Source: Ditibartonella apis (GTDB taxonomy: Bacteria; Pseudomonadota; Alphaproteobacteria; Rhizobiales; Rhizobiaceae). Taken from it: a stretch of DNA of 64,000 nt. Both the position numbers and the translations under genes were made by a program. Shown piece after piece: positions 39,301-48,167 of the stretch. Every line of letters starts with the position of its first letter. Within the stretch, counting starts at the first letter, position 1. The DNA lies in assembly GCF_001952075.1 (NCBI RefSeq), contig NZ_LXYU01000001.1:682001-746000 (forward strand), given 5' to 3'. Below the pieces are notes generated by a model. It made no database searches. It was not told the origin of the DNA and was given only the letters and a program-made list of their open reading frames with translations.

Positions 39301-39412
39301 TACACCATTTGTTGGTGATGCCAATTCCCAGACGCCTGAATTCAAGGCATTTCTGGTGAATATGGAAAAATCGAAGGCACCGGTCGATGAGAATGGAAAG
39401 GCGGAACAATGA
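36314..39412 (+). CDS. fdoG: formate dehydrogenase large subunit, selenocysteine-containing (readthrough of TGA at 36908)
   Basis: 1032 residues when TGA at 36908-36910 is read as Sec199. Oxidises formate to CO2 at a bis-molybdopterin Mo (or W) centre in the periplasm. A Tat signal, SRRAFLK (residues 6-12), precedes the [4Fe-4S] motif with Cys54, Cys57, Cys61 and Cys95. Flanking residues NQARV-Sec-HGPTV match FdnG/FdoG of Escherichia around its Sec196. The ATG at 36314 has AGAGGA upstream. The frame is continuous across the TGA (594 bases from the start, then on to 39412), so this is not a broken gene. Its stop overlaps the fdoH start by 4 bases. Confidence 0.96.
36908..36945 (+). promoter_or_regulatory. 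selenocysteine TGA codon and bacterial SECIS element
   Basis: After the TGA comes CACGGCCCCACGGTG, then an apical hairpin TCCA-GTC-TGGG (36926-36936). It starts 15 bases after the codon. The layout parallels Escherichia fdnG (CACGGTCCAACGG then GCAA-GTC-TTGC), with the same GTC loop. SelB would bind this hairpin. The stem pairs differ from Escherichia while pairing is kept. Confidence 0.88.
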
Positions 39413-40353
39413 TTAATATCAATCCTCCAACCCAGGACAAAATCGAACCGCAGATTGGTCCGGATGACTACATCCGGATTTCTGCCTCGCCAGCGCCGAA
39501 GCCGAAGCGCAAATTGGAAGAAATCGCCAAGCTCATAGATGTTTCACGCTGCATCGGTTGTAAAGCTTGCCAATCGGCCTGTTCGGAATGGAACGAATTG
39601 AACCCTGAAATTGGTGACAATGTCGGTGTTTATGATAATCCGCGGGATCTTTCTCCGGATGCGTTCACAATCATGCGGTTTACGGAATGGGTTAATCCCG
39701 AGACCGATACACTTGAATGGCTTATCCGCAAGGATGGCTGCATGCATTGTTCGGAGCCGGGATGTCTTGCTGCTTGCCCGTCACCCGGTGCGATTGTGCA
39801 ATATTCAAACGGTATTGTGGATTTTATCCATGATAAATGCATCGGTTGCGGTTATTGCATAAAAGGCTGTCCGTTCAATATTCCTCGGGTTTCGCAAGTT
39901 ACCCACAGAGCCTATAAATGCACTTTGTGCTCTGACCGTGTTGCTGTCGGGCAAAAACCTGCTTGTGCAAAAACCTGCCCGACCGAAGCGATTATGTTCG
40001 GAACAAAGGCCGAGCTTAAAGAGCACGCCAAGGAACGCATTGCCGATCTGAAAAACCGCGGTTACAAGAATGCCGGCCTTTATGACCCGCAAGGCGTTGG
40101 TGGAACGCACGTCATGTATGTTCTTCACCATGCCGATCAGCCGAGCATTTATGCAAACCTGCCGGAAGACCCGCATATTTCACCGATTGTCAAAACGTGG
40201 AAGGGCATTTCCAAATATTTCGGACTTGGTGCTATTGCTGCTGCTATCCTCGGAGCAGCTGCACATGGTATCTTTATCGGACGTACAAGAGTAACCAAGC
40301 ACGATGAAGAACGTGCCGAGAAAACCTTGAAGGATATCGACCATGACGCATAA
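39409..40353 (+). CDS. fdoH: formate dehydrogenase iron-sulfur subunit
   Basis: 314 residues. Transfers electrons from the large subunit to the cytochrome b subunit through four [4Fe-4S] clusters. The cysteine groups are [11 protein letters not shown] (from Cys48), [24 protein letters not shown] and CTLC...CAKTC. A single membrane helix near residues 265-288 anchors the C-terminus, as in FdnH/FdoH. It has no signal peptide of its own and would be exported with the Tat-targeted large subunit. It is about 15-20 residues longer than the Escherichia proteins. Confidence 0.97.
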   Translation: MININPPTQDKIEPQIGPDDYIRISASPAPKPKRKLEEIAKLIDVSRCIGCKACQSACSEWNELNPEIGDNVGVYDNPRDLSPDAFTIMRFTEWVNPETDTLEWLIRKDGCMHCSEPGCLAACPSPGAIVQYSNGIVDFIHDKCIGCGYCIKGCPFNIPRVSQVTHRAYKCTLCSDRVAVGQKPACAKTCPTEAIMFGTKAELKEHAKERIADLKNRGYKNAGLYDPQGVGGTHVMYVLHHADQPSIYANLPEDPHISPIVKTWKGISKYFGLGAIAAAILGAAAHGIFIGRTRVTKHDEERAEKTLKDIDHDA

Positions 40354-41023
40354 GCTTTATGAAAAATACGATTATGTCCATAAAGGTGACCCGGTTATTG
40401 TCGACCGCTATACAAAAGGCGCACGTATCAACCACTGGATTGGTGCCATTTCGATGATTCTTTTGGCGTTTACCGGTCTGATGATGTATTGGCCACCGCT
40501 TTTCCCGCTTGCAAATCTCATTGGAGGCGGGCAGGTGGTGCGTACCATTCATCCTTATATCGGTGTTGTCATGGTTATCAGTTTTGCCGGACTTTTCTTC
40601 CGCTTCTGGCGCCTCAATATCTGGGAAAATTCCGATTTGAAATGGATTGTCGATATCAAGGATGTTCTTGAAGGCGATGAAGAAAGACTGCCTATGATCG
40701 GAAAATATAATTTTGGTCAAAAATGTATTTTCTGGTCGATGTCTATAGGGCTCATCATATTGATTGTGAGCGGCTTTATGGTTTGGCAGGCTTATTTTGC
40801 ACCTTTTGTTCCTATTGAGTGGCAGCGTTATGCACTGCTCACCCATTCACTGGTTGCCGCATGCATTATCGCTGTATGGATTTTCCATGTTTATGCAGGC
40901 TATTGGGTTGCCGGTTCGATCGGAGCAATGATTAAGGGCAAAATTTCAGGCGGCTTTGCATGGGCTCACCATCGCAAATGGTATATTGCGCTTTTGCGCG
41001 CAAACCGTATTAAAGACCGCTAA
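40343..41023 (+). CDS. fdoI: formate dehydrogenase cytochrome b556 subunit
   Basis: 226 residues with four membrane helices (about 30-55, 70-92, 120-145 and 165-190) and histidines suited to bind two b hemes ([36 protein letters not shown]). It passes electrons to the quinone pool, generating membrane potential. The start overlaps the fdoH stop by 11 bases. A strong terminator follows. fdhD and molybdenum-cofactor genes are not in the window. Confidence 0.95.
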   Translation: MTHKLYEKYDYVHKGDPVIVDRYTKGARINHWIGAISMILLAFTGLMMYWPPLFPLANLIGGGQVVRTIHPYIGVVMVISFAGLFFRFWRLNIWENSDLKWIVDIKDVLEGDEERLPMIGKYNFGQKCIFWSMSIGLIILIVSGFMVWQAYFAPFVPIEWQRYALLTHSLVAACIIAVWIFHVYAGYWVAGSIGAMIKGKISGGFAWAHHRKWYIALLRANRIKDR

Positions 41024-41050
41024 GCTTTATTTTAAAGCTTCAATAAATTT

Positions 41051-41086
41051 AACCGCAATGTTTGGAAAAACATTGCGGTTTTATTT
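41051..41086 (+). terminator. terminator of fdoG-fdoH-fdoI
   Basis: A stem of at least 10 bp (AACCGCAATG with CATTGCGGTT, extended by A-T pairs) is followed by TTATTTTT. It begins 28 bases after the fdoI stop. Confidence 0.92.
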
Positions 41087-41234
41087 TTCTGCGTTGTTTA
41101 TCCGTTGATGATGCAAACGCAATATCGGTAATGGCAAAAGTGTGATTAAAAGGAGCTCATGAGCTAAAGCGAATCAGCCGATTGCACCTTTCTTCACAAT
41201 TATTATCTTAAAAATCTTGATGGATTTCGGTTCT

Positions 41235-41705
41235 CTAGTTGTGTCCGGTCGAACCGAACCCTTTTGTGCCACGAATTGTTTCGGAAAGGGTTGTGGTTTC
41301 CACGATGGCAATTTGAGGTGCCGGAGAAATGACAGTTTGCGCGATCCGCATACCGCGGGTAATTTTGAATGGTTCTTGCCCGAGGTTGATGAGTAAAACT
41401 TTTATTTCTCCGCGATAATCGCTGTCGATTGTGCCGGGTGTATTCAAGCAGGTAATCCCATTTTTGAAAGCAAGACCGGAACGCGGGCGAATTTGCGCTT
41501 CGTAACCTTCCGGCAATTCGAATATCAAACCGGTAGGAACGAGCGCACGTTCACCGGGAGAAAGAACAATTTCTATTCCCTCTTCCAATGCCGCCCTCAA
41601 ATCCATTCCGGCCGAGCCAGCAGTTTCATAGGCAGGCAATTTCAGCCCTTCAGAATGAGGGAGCCGATGGATAGCAAGTGTTACAGGGCAATCTTTATGC
41701 GACAT
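41235..41705 (-). CDS. dut: dUTP diphosphatase
   Basis: 156 residues. Hydrolyses dUTP to dUMP, keeping uracil out of DNA and supplying thymidylate synthesis. All five trimeric dUTPase motifs are present: AGMDLRAA near 30, RSGLAFKNG near 73, [13 protein letters not shown] near 92, RIAQTVI near 123, and the C-terminal [10 protein letters not shown]. Length is typical. It lies convergently with fdoI and downstream of mbfA on the same strand. Confidence 0.97.
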   Translation of the reverse strand: MSHKDCPVTLAIHRLPHSEGLKLPAYETAGSAGMDLRAALEEGIEIVLSPGERALVPTGLIFELPEGYEAQIRPRSGLAFKNGITCLNTPGTIDSDYRGEIKVLLINLGQEPFKITRGMRIAQTVISPAPQIAIVETTTLSETIRGTKGFGSTGHN

Positions 41706-41791
41706 GAAGAGCCTTCAAAACGAAATAATTATTTAAAATCTTTTTAAAGAGGATGGCCGAAAGTTACAAGTTCCCTTGGAGCCGATCTTTT

Positions 41792-42778
41792 TCAGGCACT
41801 ACCAATAAGAATACCGGTAGCAAAAACCAATGCCCCACCAACCACCACCTGCAATGCCGCACGCCAGAACGGTGTTTCCATGAACTTGTTCTGGATCCAT
41901 GCAATCGCCCATAATTCAAAGAACACAACCGCAAATGCAATGGCAATCGCAATATGAAAATCGGGAATAAGAAACGGCAGCGCGTGGCCGAGGCCACCCA
42001 GAGACGTCATAACACCATTGGCAATGCCGCGTTTGATGGGCGAGCCGCGGCCGGATAGTTTTCCGTCATCATGGGCAGCTTCTGTAAAGCCCATTGATAT
42101 ACCGGCGCCGAGTGAAGCCGATAAACCGACGAGAAAAGTCTGTCTTGTGTCACCGGTAGCAAAAGCAGCCGCAAAAATTGGTGCAAGAGTTGAAACAGAG
42201 CCATCCATCAAGCCGGCAAGACCAGGCTGGATCCATGTGAGAAGTGTTTGCTTACGTTCTTTCGCCCGTTCCTGATCTGCGACAGATTTCGGCGTGTATT
42301 TTTTTTCAAGCTCGATTGCCACATCTTCATGGTGCTTTTCTTCAAGAGCAAGATCGCCTAAGAGTTTGCGGATTTCTGCATCCTTGGCATGGTCTGCAGC
42401 CTGTTCATAAAAGCGCGCCGACTGGTCTTCCATTTGCGCAACCGAATCACGCACTTTATCGATTCCGAGCGGGCGAACCAACCAATCCGGTTTACGATCA
42501 TAAAAGCCGCTGACATGTTCACGCCGGATAAGCGGAATCATTTTGCCAAAGCGTTTTTCAAAAATCTTTATAAGCCTATCGCGGTGGCTATGTTCCTCAT
42601 CGGCCATTTTTTCGAAAATCTTGGCCGTTGCTGGAAACTCGTCACGCAAACCGTCGGCATAGTTGAGATAGATGCGCTCGTCGTCTTCCTCTGAAGAAAT
42701 GGCAAGGGCAAGAATTTCCTTTTCGCTAAGCGAAGAAAACGGCTTCCGATAGGATGATGCAAAAAGTTTTGAAAACAT
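41792..42778 (-). CDS. mbfA: MbfA, membrane-bound ferritin-like iron exporter
   Basis: 328 residues. The N-terminal ferritin-like domain (about 15-165) has di-iron motifs EEDDERIYLNYADG, DEEHSHRDRLI and EEKHHEDVA. The C-terminal domain (about 185-328) is related to the vacuolar iron transporter VIT1/CCC1, with several membrane helices (GLMDGSVSTLAPIFAAAF...). In rhizobia MbfA exports iron and protects from iron and peroxide stress. A perfect ICE box 14 bases upstream of the start indicates control by Irr. Confidence 0.94.
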   Translation of the reverse strand: MFSKLFASSYRKPFSSLSEKEILALAISSEEDDERIYLNYADGLRDEFPATAKIFEKMADEEHSHRDRLIKIFEKRFGKMIPLIRREHVSGFYDRKPDWLVRPLGIDKVRDSVAQMEDQSARFYEQAADHAKDAEIRKLLGDLALEEKHHEDVAIELEKKYTPKSVADQERAKERKQTLLTWIQPGLAGLMDGSVSTLAPIFAAAFATGDTRQTFLVGLSASLGAGISMGFTEAAHDDGKLSGRGSPIKRGIANGVMTSLGGLGHALPFLIPDFHIAIAIAFAVVFFELWAIAWIQNKFMETPFWRAALQVVVGGALVFATGILIGSA

Positions 42779-42791
42779 GGGAGACCTATAA

Positions 42792-42808
42792 TTTAGAATT
42801 ATTCTAAA
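42792..42808. promoter_or_regulatory. ICE box (Irr-binding iron control element)
   Basis: The perfect palindrome TTTAGAA-TTA-TTCTAAA lies 14 bases upstream of the mbfA ATG. It matches the published ICE core TTTAGAA-N3-TTCTAAA of Hyphomicrobiales. Irr would bind here in low iron and repress mbfA. Confidence 0.85.
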
Positions 42809-43411
42809 TTAATAAAGTTGTAGGAAAATTCAATTGCAAAAATATATCATGCACTTGAACGTGAATTGGTTTAGATTTTCAAAATCACCGATCCATATTG
42901 TTTGTGATGACAGGCGATTTTGAAAGAGTGGAGCGAAAACGTTGCGCGTTTCTATCTTGGTACTGTGATAATTAATCCGGATAGCCTCCTCATTTTCTGC
43001 CAATCATTCGTTTTGATAAGTTTTGTTACCCTTATCTTTTCTAGCCTCTTTTGGCTGGAATTCCCCTTGCATCCGGTTGTTACAAAAATGACAGGAAAAG
43101 TCACCTTCTAAATTTCAAAAAAACTATTCCGGATTATTCTATAAGCCCGTCAGGCACGCAGATGCAGCCATATATGCAGGCAAATAATTGCCGCCATATT
43201 CCAAGAATATGCGAAAGAATAGGTACAAAAACCATTTTTTGTTAAGTGCAGGAACGAGGTGAATATTATCTGGTAACTGTCTAGAGTGTGGAAAACAAAA
43301 GTGGTTTTCAAGGCCAGGAGCGGTGGAATGAATACACGGAACAAAAAATCTGTTCGAACCGGCGACGAACTTTTATATCTACAACACTTACAACTTGACC
43401 GAATAACGTTT
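42809..43411. other. intergenic stretch upstream of mbfA
   Basis: About 600 bases. Small open frames at 42920-43111, 43051-43245 and 43150-43344 lack ribosome binding sites and have unusual composition. No tRNA, terminator with T run or repeat was recognised. Confidence 0.5.
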
Positions 43412-43903
43412 TTATAAAATTCTCTGCATCAACACGAGATTTAGCCATTGTCCGGCTTTTCTGCCGACCTCGGGCATATGTCCAGTGATTGTAAAACCGA
43501 AGGCTTTATGGATGGCAATGGATGCCTTGTTTCCCGCTTCAATGCCGGCAACAAGCACATGGATATGGTTTTGTTCAGCATGGGTAATCAAAGCGCCAAG
43601 CAGTTTTTTTCCAATACCTTTGCCACGTTCGGTTTTTTCAATATAAATGGATATTTCAGCAGAATAACGATATCCTTCGAATGGTCTGAACGGGCCATAG
43701 CTCGCATAGCCAACTGTTTTGCCATTATCTTCTGCAACGAGAACAGGATATCCTGCGGCATTTCTTGTTTTCAGCCATTCTCGACGGTTATCAAGATCGA
43801 CAGTTTTCTCATTCCAGATAGCAAGGGTATTCTTTACCGCATCGTTATAAATATCTTTGATGGTTTCAAGATCACGTTCTTCTGCCGGTCTTATGGTAAT
43901 CAT
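43412..43903 (-). CDS. GNAT family N-acetyltransferase (phosphinothricin acetyltransferase-like)
   Basis: 163 residues of the Gcn5-related fold. The N-terminal IRPAEERDLETIKDIYNDAVKNTLA resembles the Pat/Bar/MddA subgroup, which acetylates phosphinothricin, methionine sulfoximine or related amino acids. The acetyl-CoA loop is TERGKGIGKKLLGALI near residue 92, and the later GIEAGNKASIAIHKAFGF is typical. The natural substrate cannot be told from sequence. It is downstream of gluQ on the same strand, 80 bases away. Confidence 0.88.
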   Translation of the reverse strand: MITIRPAEERDLETIKDIYNDAVKNTLAIWNEKTVDLDNRREWLKTRNAAGYPVLVAEDNGKTVGYASYGPFRPFEGYRYSAEISIYIEKTERGKGIGKKLLGALITHAEQNHIHVLVAGIEAGNKASIAIHKAFGFTITGHMPEVGRKAGQWLNLVLMQRIL

Positions 43904-43984
43904 TTTTAAAATCCAACGAATATTATGATTTCAAACCCTAATCGCTTTTTAAAAGCGTGGGAAGAGGGGGAGGCATTGCAACGA

Positions 43985-44860
43985 CTAAAATTCTGGCAAC
44001 AGAGAAATGATATCTTTAGGCGTAAACCCCTGTTCGCGTAATGAGTGCAAACTTGTATCCTTGTTGGATTTTGATAATTTGTGCCCGTCATCACCAAGAA
44101 CGAGCGGGTGATGATAATAAAGCGGCGGTTTATAGCCGAGAATCATCTGCAACAACCGATGAACCGAAGTTGCTTGAAAAAGATCGGCTCCTCTTACGAC
44201 ATGGGTGATCTTCTGAAGAGCATCATCAACAACCACCGATAAATGATAACTTGTGGGGATGTCTTTGCGCGCGATGATAACGTCGCCCCAAAGTTCCGGA
44301 CGGGCTATAATCTTCTTTGTTTGATTGCCATGAAATTCGTACCAAAAAAGATGACCGCCTGCAAAATCGATTGCAAGGTCCATATTGAGCCGCCAGGAAA
44401 AAGGCATACCAGCGGCAATCATCTCGCGTGCTTTTATTTTTGAAAGCGAACGTTCATCAGTCGGATAAAGTGGAGTGCCATCAGGGGCACGCGGCCAATT
44501 CTTTCCCTGTCGTTCGGCCGTAACAATTTTTTCTTTTACTTCTCCCCGCGTTAAAAATGCGGGATAGACAAGGCCAAGTTGTTCAAGTTTATCCAGTGCT
44601 TTCTGATAATCTGAAAAATGTTCCGATTGTCGGCGGAAGGGCGTTTGAAAATCAAATCCCAGCCATGAAAGGTCTTCAACAATTGCATCTTCAAATTCTG
44701 TTTTGCAACGGGTTATATCAATGTTTTCCATGCGCAAAACGAGTTCGCCATTCAGTCTTCGGGCAATCTGCCGGTTGACAAGTGCAGAATAGGCGTGCCC
44801 CAGATGCAGATATCCATTGGGACTAGGGGCGAAACGTAACCTTATCGATTTAACGTTCAC
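43985..44860 (-). CDS. gluQ: glutamyl-Q tRNA(Asp) synthetase
   Basis: About 291 residues, the length of a truncated GluRS catalytic core without an anticodon-binding domain. It activates glutamate and attaches it to queuosine in tRNA-Asp. Signatures: RFAPSPNGYLHLGHAYSAL (class I HIGH motif as HLGH), YHLSVVVDDALQKITHVVRG and KLSKSNKD (KMSKS-like). I chose GTG at 44860, which follows AGGAA and overlaps the end of the dsbB-like gene by 11 bases. A TTG at 44893 is a less likely start. Confidence 0.9.
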   Translation of the reverse strand: MNVKSIRLRFAPSPNGYLHLGHAYSALVNRQIARRLNGELVLRMENIDITRCKTEFEDAIVEDLSWLGFDFQTPFRRQSEHFSDYQKALDKLEQLGLVYPAFLTRGEVKEKIVTAERQGKNWPRAPDGTPLYPTDERSLSKIKAREMIAAGMPFSWRLNMDLAIDFAGGHLFWYEFHGNQTKKIIARPELWGDVIIARKDIPTSYHLSVVVDDALQKITHVVRGADLFQATSVHRLLQMILGYKPPLYYHHPLVLGDDGHKLSKSNKDTSLHSLREQGFTPKDIISLLPEF

Positions 44861-45392
44861 CACTTTTCCTGAAAGCACAAAATGCGCCGGCAAATCCCAA
44901 AATAGTCAGAAAGAGACTTGCAACACCATTCCATCCGGCAAAGGAAAGCCCGAGAAAATATCCTAATGCTTTATCGCATGAAGGAGGGCGTTTGCTGTTC
45001 AAATTGGCAAGCAGATCATTTGCATCAGTAGTAATTGCAGTAGCGGCAGCCGAGCAGTCGGTCGGTCCTGGCCAGAATTTATATTCTGCACCGGCGTGAT
45101 AGACAGATAACCCGAAATTATAAAGCATCAGAAGCGCGGTGATTAGAAACAGCGCACGGATGAGAAGGCCGGGCTTCCCCTTTAAAGACAGGGCAAATGT
45201 TACAATCATCAAAGGAATGCCGGTATAATAGGGGATGCGTTCTTCGAGGCATAATTTGCACGGCATAAAGCCGCCAATATGTTCGAAGCCGAGTGCGGTT
45301 CCGATAGCGATCACCATAAAGATTAGCATCAAACACGACAGGATAGTTTGAAGTTTTCCGGATAGATGAATGGGTGAAGCAAAAGTAATCAC
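44850..45392 (-). CDS. DsbB-like disulfide bond formation protein
   Basis: 180 residues with four membrane helices (about 15-35, 55-70, 78-97 and 150-170). The first periplasmic loop carries Cys45 and Cys48 (CKLC), and the second has Cys113 and Cys139, matching the quinone-linked thiol oxidase DsbB that reoxidises DsbA. It overlaps gluQ downstream and follows the DedA-like gene by 11 bases. It is somewhat divergent from Escherichia DsbB, which is usual for the alphaproteobacterial type. Confidence 0.9.
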   Translation of the reverse strand: MITFASPIHLSGKLQTILSCLMLIFMVIAIGTALGFEHIGGFMPCKLCLEERIPYYTGIPLMIVTFALSLKGKPGLLIRALFLITALLMLYNFGLSVYHAGAEYKFWPGPTDCSAAATAITTDANDLLANLNSKRPPSCDKALGYFLGLSFAGWNGVASLFLTILGFAGAFCAFRKSGER

Positions 45393-45403
45393 ACAAAATC
45401 CCC

Positions 45404-45991
45404 CTAGACCAGTATTTTATAGAAAATATAGGCAATTATCAGGATAGTGCAAGCAATGGCGATAACCCATTTTAATCTCGGCAAGAGATATTCGAGCACC
45501 GCCGCACCATAACGGCTTATCAACCAGGCGAGGGCATAGAACCGTGCACTGCGAGCGATAATTGCGGACAGGATAAAAATCCATATATTCATGCCCACGA
45601 CACCTGCGAGAATTGTAACGACCTTGATTGGTGGAAGGTGTGATATTCCCGAAGTAATGAGCAACAGCAGAATAATTTCCATGCTGGTATTGCTGCGCAA
45701 TGCTTCGAAAGTCTCGAATTTTCCGTAAAATTCAAGAACCGGTTTTGCTATAGCTTCATAGGCAAAATGGCCGATCAGCCAACCGGCTATTCCGCCAAGG
45801 ACTGAAAAGAGCGAAGCGATAAACGCATAACGGTAGGTCTTTTCTTTATTGATAAGCGACATCGGGATAAAAAGGACGTCAGCCGGAATGAGGAAGACAG
45901 AACTTTCTACAAAAGCGATAAATGCCAGCCAGTATTCGGCCGAGCGGCGTCCTGCTAGAGATAATGTCCAGTCTCCAAGCTTTTTGAGCAT
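45404..45991 (-). CDS. YqaA-like DedA (SNARE-associated) family membrane protein
   Basis: 195 residues with about five hydrophobic segments. The middle has GWLIGHFAYEAIAKPVLEFYGKFETFEALR and SGISHLPPIKVVTILAGVVGMNIWIFILSAIIARSARFYALAWLI, typical of the YqaA branch of the DedA superfamily. DedA proteins have recently been linked to undecaprenyl phosphate or phospholipid flipping; the YqaA branch itself is not well characterised. It heads a probable operon with the DsbB-like gene and gluQ. Confidence 0.85.
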   Translation of the reverse strand: MLKKLGDWTLSLAGRRSAEYWLAFIAFVESSVFLIPADVLFIPMSLINKEKTYRYAFIASLFSVLGGIAGWLIGHFAYEAIAKPVLEFYGKFETFEALRSNTSMEIILLLLITSGISHLPPIKVVTILAGVVGMNIWIFILSAIIARSARFYALAWLISRYGAAVLEYLLPRLKWVIAIACTILIIAYIFYKILV

Positions 45992-46159
45992 TTTTCATTC
46001 CTTGTCAATGACGCTACCTCTAATGGGGGTTAAAGCGTTAATCCAGTAGCTTGAACAAATTTTTTAAGATAATTGTGTGTAAGGCAGTTGACGAGACCTC
46101 GGTTCTTAATATAACTCAACAAATCCGTGACACATGGTTTGTGTCCTCACTTCATCGAT

Positions 46160-46245
46160 GCGGGTGTGGTGGAACTGGTAGACGCGCCAGACTCAAAATC
46201 TGGTTCCCAAAAGGAGTGTCGGTTCGATTCCGACCACCCGCACCA
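46160..46245 (+). tRNA. tRNA-Leu (anticodon CAA)
   Basis: 86 bases including the encoded CCA. Acceptor GCGGGTG pairs with CACCCGC. The anticodon stem CCAGA/TCTGG closes loop CTCAAAA with anticodon CAA, so it reads the codon UUG. A class II variable arm (GGTTCCCAAAAGGAGTGTC region) and the T loop TTCGATT are present. Confidence 0.97.
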
Positions 46246-46693
46246 TTTGAACTTTCCTTCTCCTTTATATTTTCTTTTATTCCTTCTTTAGCGGTGTTTT
46301 TTGGAAAGTTCCTCGAAACAAATTTCTTATTTATAACTACCGGGTTGTTAATAATTTTATCTGGGCCAAGAAAACAGATGTTTTCGCTTCGAGCTATCCA
46401 GTCTATTTGCTACCTGTCTATCTGTTAAAACGGAATCACCGATGATCCGCATTTCTTTGTACTTTCAGGTTAATTACGGAATATCCGGTTTATTTTTTTC
46501 CTATTATTTTCGTCCAACCGACCGGTTTTGATGAAAAAGCATGTTGAAAACATAACTTTCGATGCCACAAATGGTGCAAATGAAAACACGAGCCGGTTTC
46601 ACCTAAAAAATTGAAAAAGAATATCTTCACCAAATCTCCTTAGTCCATGTTAAAGCTATTGGTGAAATATTAAAATCAGCAAAGGGCCAATTC
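46246..46693. other. intergenic stretch after tRNA-Leu
   Basis: About 450 A+T-rich bases. No terminator with a good T run, and no gene seen. The arsC-like gene's promoter presumably lies in the last 100 bases. Confidence 0.5.
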
Positions 46694-47065
46694 ATGCAAA
46701 ATACCGATGTCATTATTTATCATAACCCGCGTTGTGCAACCTCACGCAATGTAGTCGGTCTTGTGCGTGCCATGGGTTATGAACCCCATATTATTGAATA
46801 TCTGAAGACGCCGCCGACACCGGAAATGCTCCTTTGGCTCGCCAGCCGCGCCAATGTTTCCATCCGCGATTTTTTAAGGACAAAAGAGCCTGCTTATAAA
46901 AAGCAAGGTCTGGACGATGAAACATTGCCGGATAATGTGATTGCCAAAAAAATGCACGATCATCCCGAACTCATCAACCGGCCGATTGTTGTTTGCGCCA
47001 AAGGTGTTCAACTGTGCCGTCCGGCAGAAACAGTAACAAACCTTCTGATTTTGCCTGAAGACTGA
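46694..47065 (+). CDS. ArsC-family reductase (YfgD-like)
   Basis: 123 residues of the thioredoxin-fold ArsC/Spx superfamily. The active-site Cys is in IYHNPRCATSRN (Cys14), with FLRTKEPAYKKQGL near 56 and NRPIVVCAKG near 95, carrying the conserved arginines of glutaredoxin-coupled arsenate reductases. It is shorter than plasmid ArsC (141 residues) and closer to chromosomal YfgD. No arsenic efflux genes are nearby, so arsenate may not be its natural substrate. Confidence 0.88.
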   Translation: MQNTDVIIYHNPRCATSRNVVGLVRAMGYEPHIIEYLKTPPTPEMLLWLASRANVSIRDFLRTKEPAYKKQGLDDETLPDNVIAKKMHDHPELINRPIVVCAKGVQLCRPAETVTNLLILPED

Positions 47066-47096
47066 ATTTTTCGAAAAAAAGATTTTTTTAAAAGAT

Positions 47097-47122
47097 AAAG
47101 AAAGCTCATGAGGGCTTTCTTT
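47097..47122 (+). terminator. terminator of the arsC-like gene
   Basis: AAAGAAAGC pairs with GCTTTCTTT around loop TCATGAGG. It is A+T rich, so of moderate strength; 32 bases beyond the stop. Confidence 0.6.
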
Positions 47123-47365
47123 ATCGCTGCCAACCTTATTGCTGCAAATATGATTTTTAGTACATTCGCAATAAAAATTATCGAATATCAATTTTGGAAA
47201 ATCAAGCATGAAAAATTCATGTAATATTTTGAATATTCTATAATTTAATAATGTAATTGTAATTTTATAGCGAAGAAGCGATCTCGCACATCTGAATGCA
47301 ATCGCAAAATCATAAATATTTTTTTATTGAAACGATAACGTTTTCTTTAAAATTTAAAAGACCTG
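47123..47365. other. A+T-rich stretch between convergent genes
   Basis: About 240 bases of very low G+C sequence between the arsC-like gene and cobB. Nothing beyond the terminator at 47097 was recognised. Confidence 0.5.
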
Positions 47366-48082
47366 TCATTTTCCATATTTTTTGAGCAGCATATTTGCAA
47401 AATCCGGCACTGTTTTTGTTGCCGGTCCGGAAATGATTTCATCAAATAATGAATAGGAATTCGGGTTGGCCGCAAGGTTGAGTTCGAAACATTCGGCACC
47501 CGCCTGTTGTGCAAGCACTACAAATCCGGCGGCCGGATAAACGACACCTGACGTGCCGATTGCAGCAAAAATATAGGCTTCAGCCAATGCCTTTTCGATT
47601 TGTTCCATATGAAAGGGAATTTCACCGAACCAGACAATATCGGGTCTTAGCTTTGCCTTGGCATGACAATGGGGACAGATACTTTCTTCTGTCACATCCC
47701 CTTTCCATTCTGCTCTTTCATGACAGGAAAGGCATAAAACGTGGTTGAGGGTGCCATGCATGTGCAGAACATTTCGTGATCCTGCTTTTTCATGCAGATT
47801 GTCTACATTCTGTGTAACAAGCAGGAAAGAATCGGGAAAATGCTTTTCGAGTGTTGCAAGTGCCAGATGCGCTTTGTTGGGGCGCGCTTTCGCCGCATCG
47901 CGGCGGCGTTCGTTATAGAAATCATTGACGAGACGTGGTGATCGTGCAAAAGCTTCAGGTGTCGCGACATCTTCGACCTTATATTTGTTCCACGTGCCAT
48001 CGCTGCCACGAAAGGTTTCCAAGCCGGATTCTGCGGATATACCGGCACCGGTTAAAATGACAATATTGGGTGATTTATTCAT
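47366..48082 (-). CDS. cobB: NAD-dependent protein deacylase (sirtuin, class III)
   Basis: 238 residues. Removes acetyl or succinyl groups from lysines using NAD. NAD motif GAGISAESGLETFRGSDGTW (from residue 12), QNVDNLHEKAG near 94, the active histidine in HMHGTL, and a zinc site with CLSC...CPHC (near 117-139). The segment VNDFYNERRRD contains the Tyr-X2-Arg pair that marks class III desuccinylases such as CobB and SIRT5. It lies 85 bases from, and divergent to, the large repeat protein gene. Confidence 0.95.
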   Translation of the reverse strand: MNKSPNIVILTGAGISAESGLETFRGSDGTWNKYKVEDVATPEAFARSPRLVNDFYNERRRDAAKARPNKAHLALATLEKHFPDSFLLVTQNVDNLHEKAGSRNVLHMHGTLNHVLCLSCHERAEWKGDVTEESICPHCHAKAKLRPDIVWFGEIPFHMEQIEKALAEAYIFAAIGTSGVVYPAAGFVVLAQQAGAECFELNLAANPNSYSLFDEIISGPATKTVPDFANMLLKKYGK

Positions 48083-48167
48083 TTGTTACTCGTTCGTGAC
48101 AGGGGTATTTCTGTTTAATAAACAATGCATATGCTACAAGGGTTTTTAAATAAAAGGAATCGTTCAC

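Noticed and set aside
42920-43344. Three short frames upstream of mbfA
   Set aside because: No ribosome binding sites, atypical composition, none longer than 65 codons.
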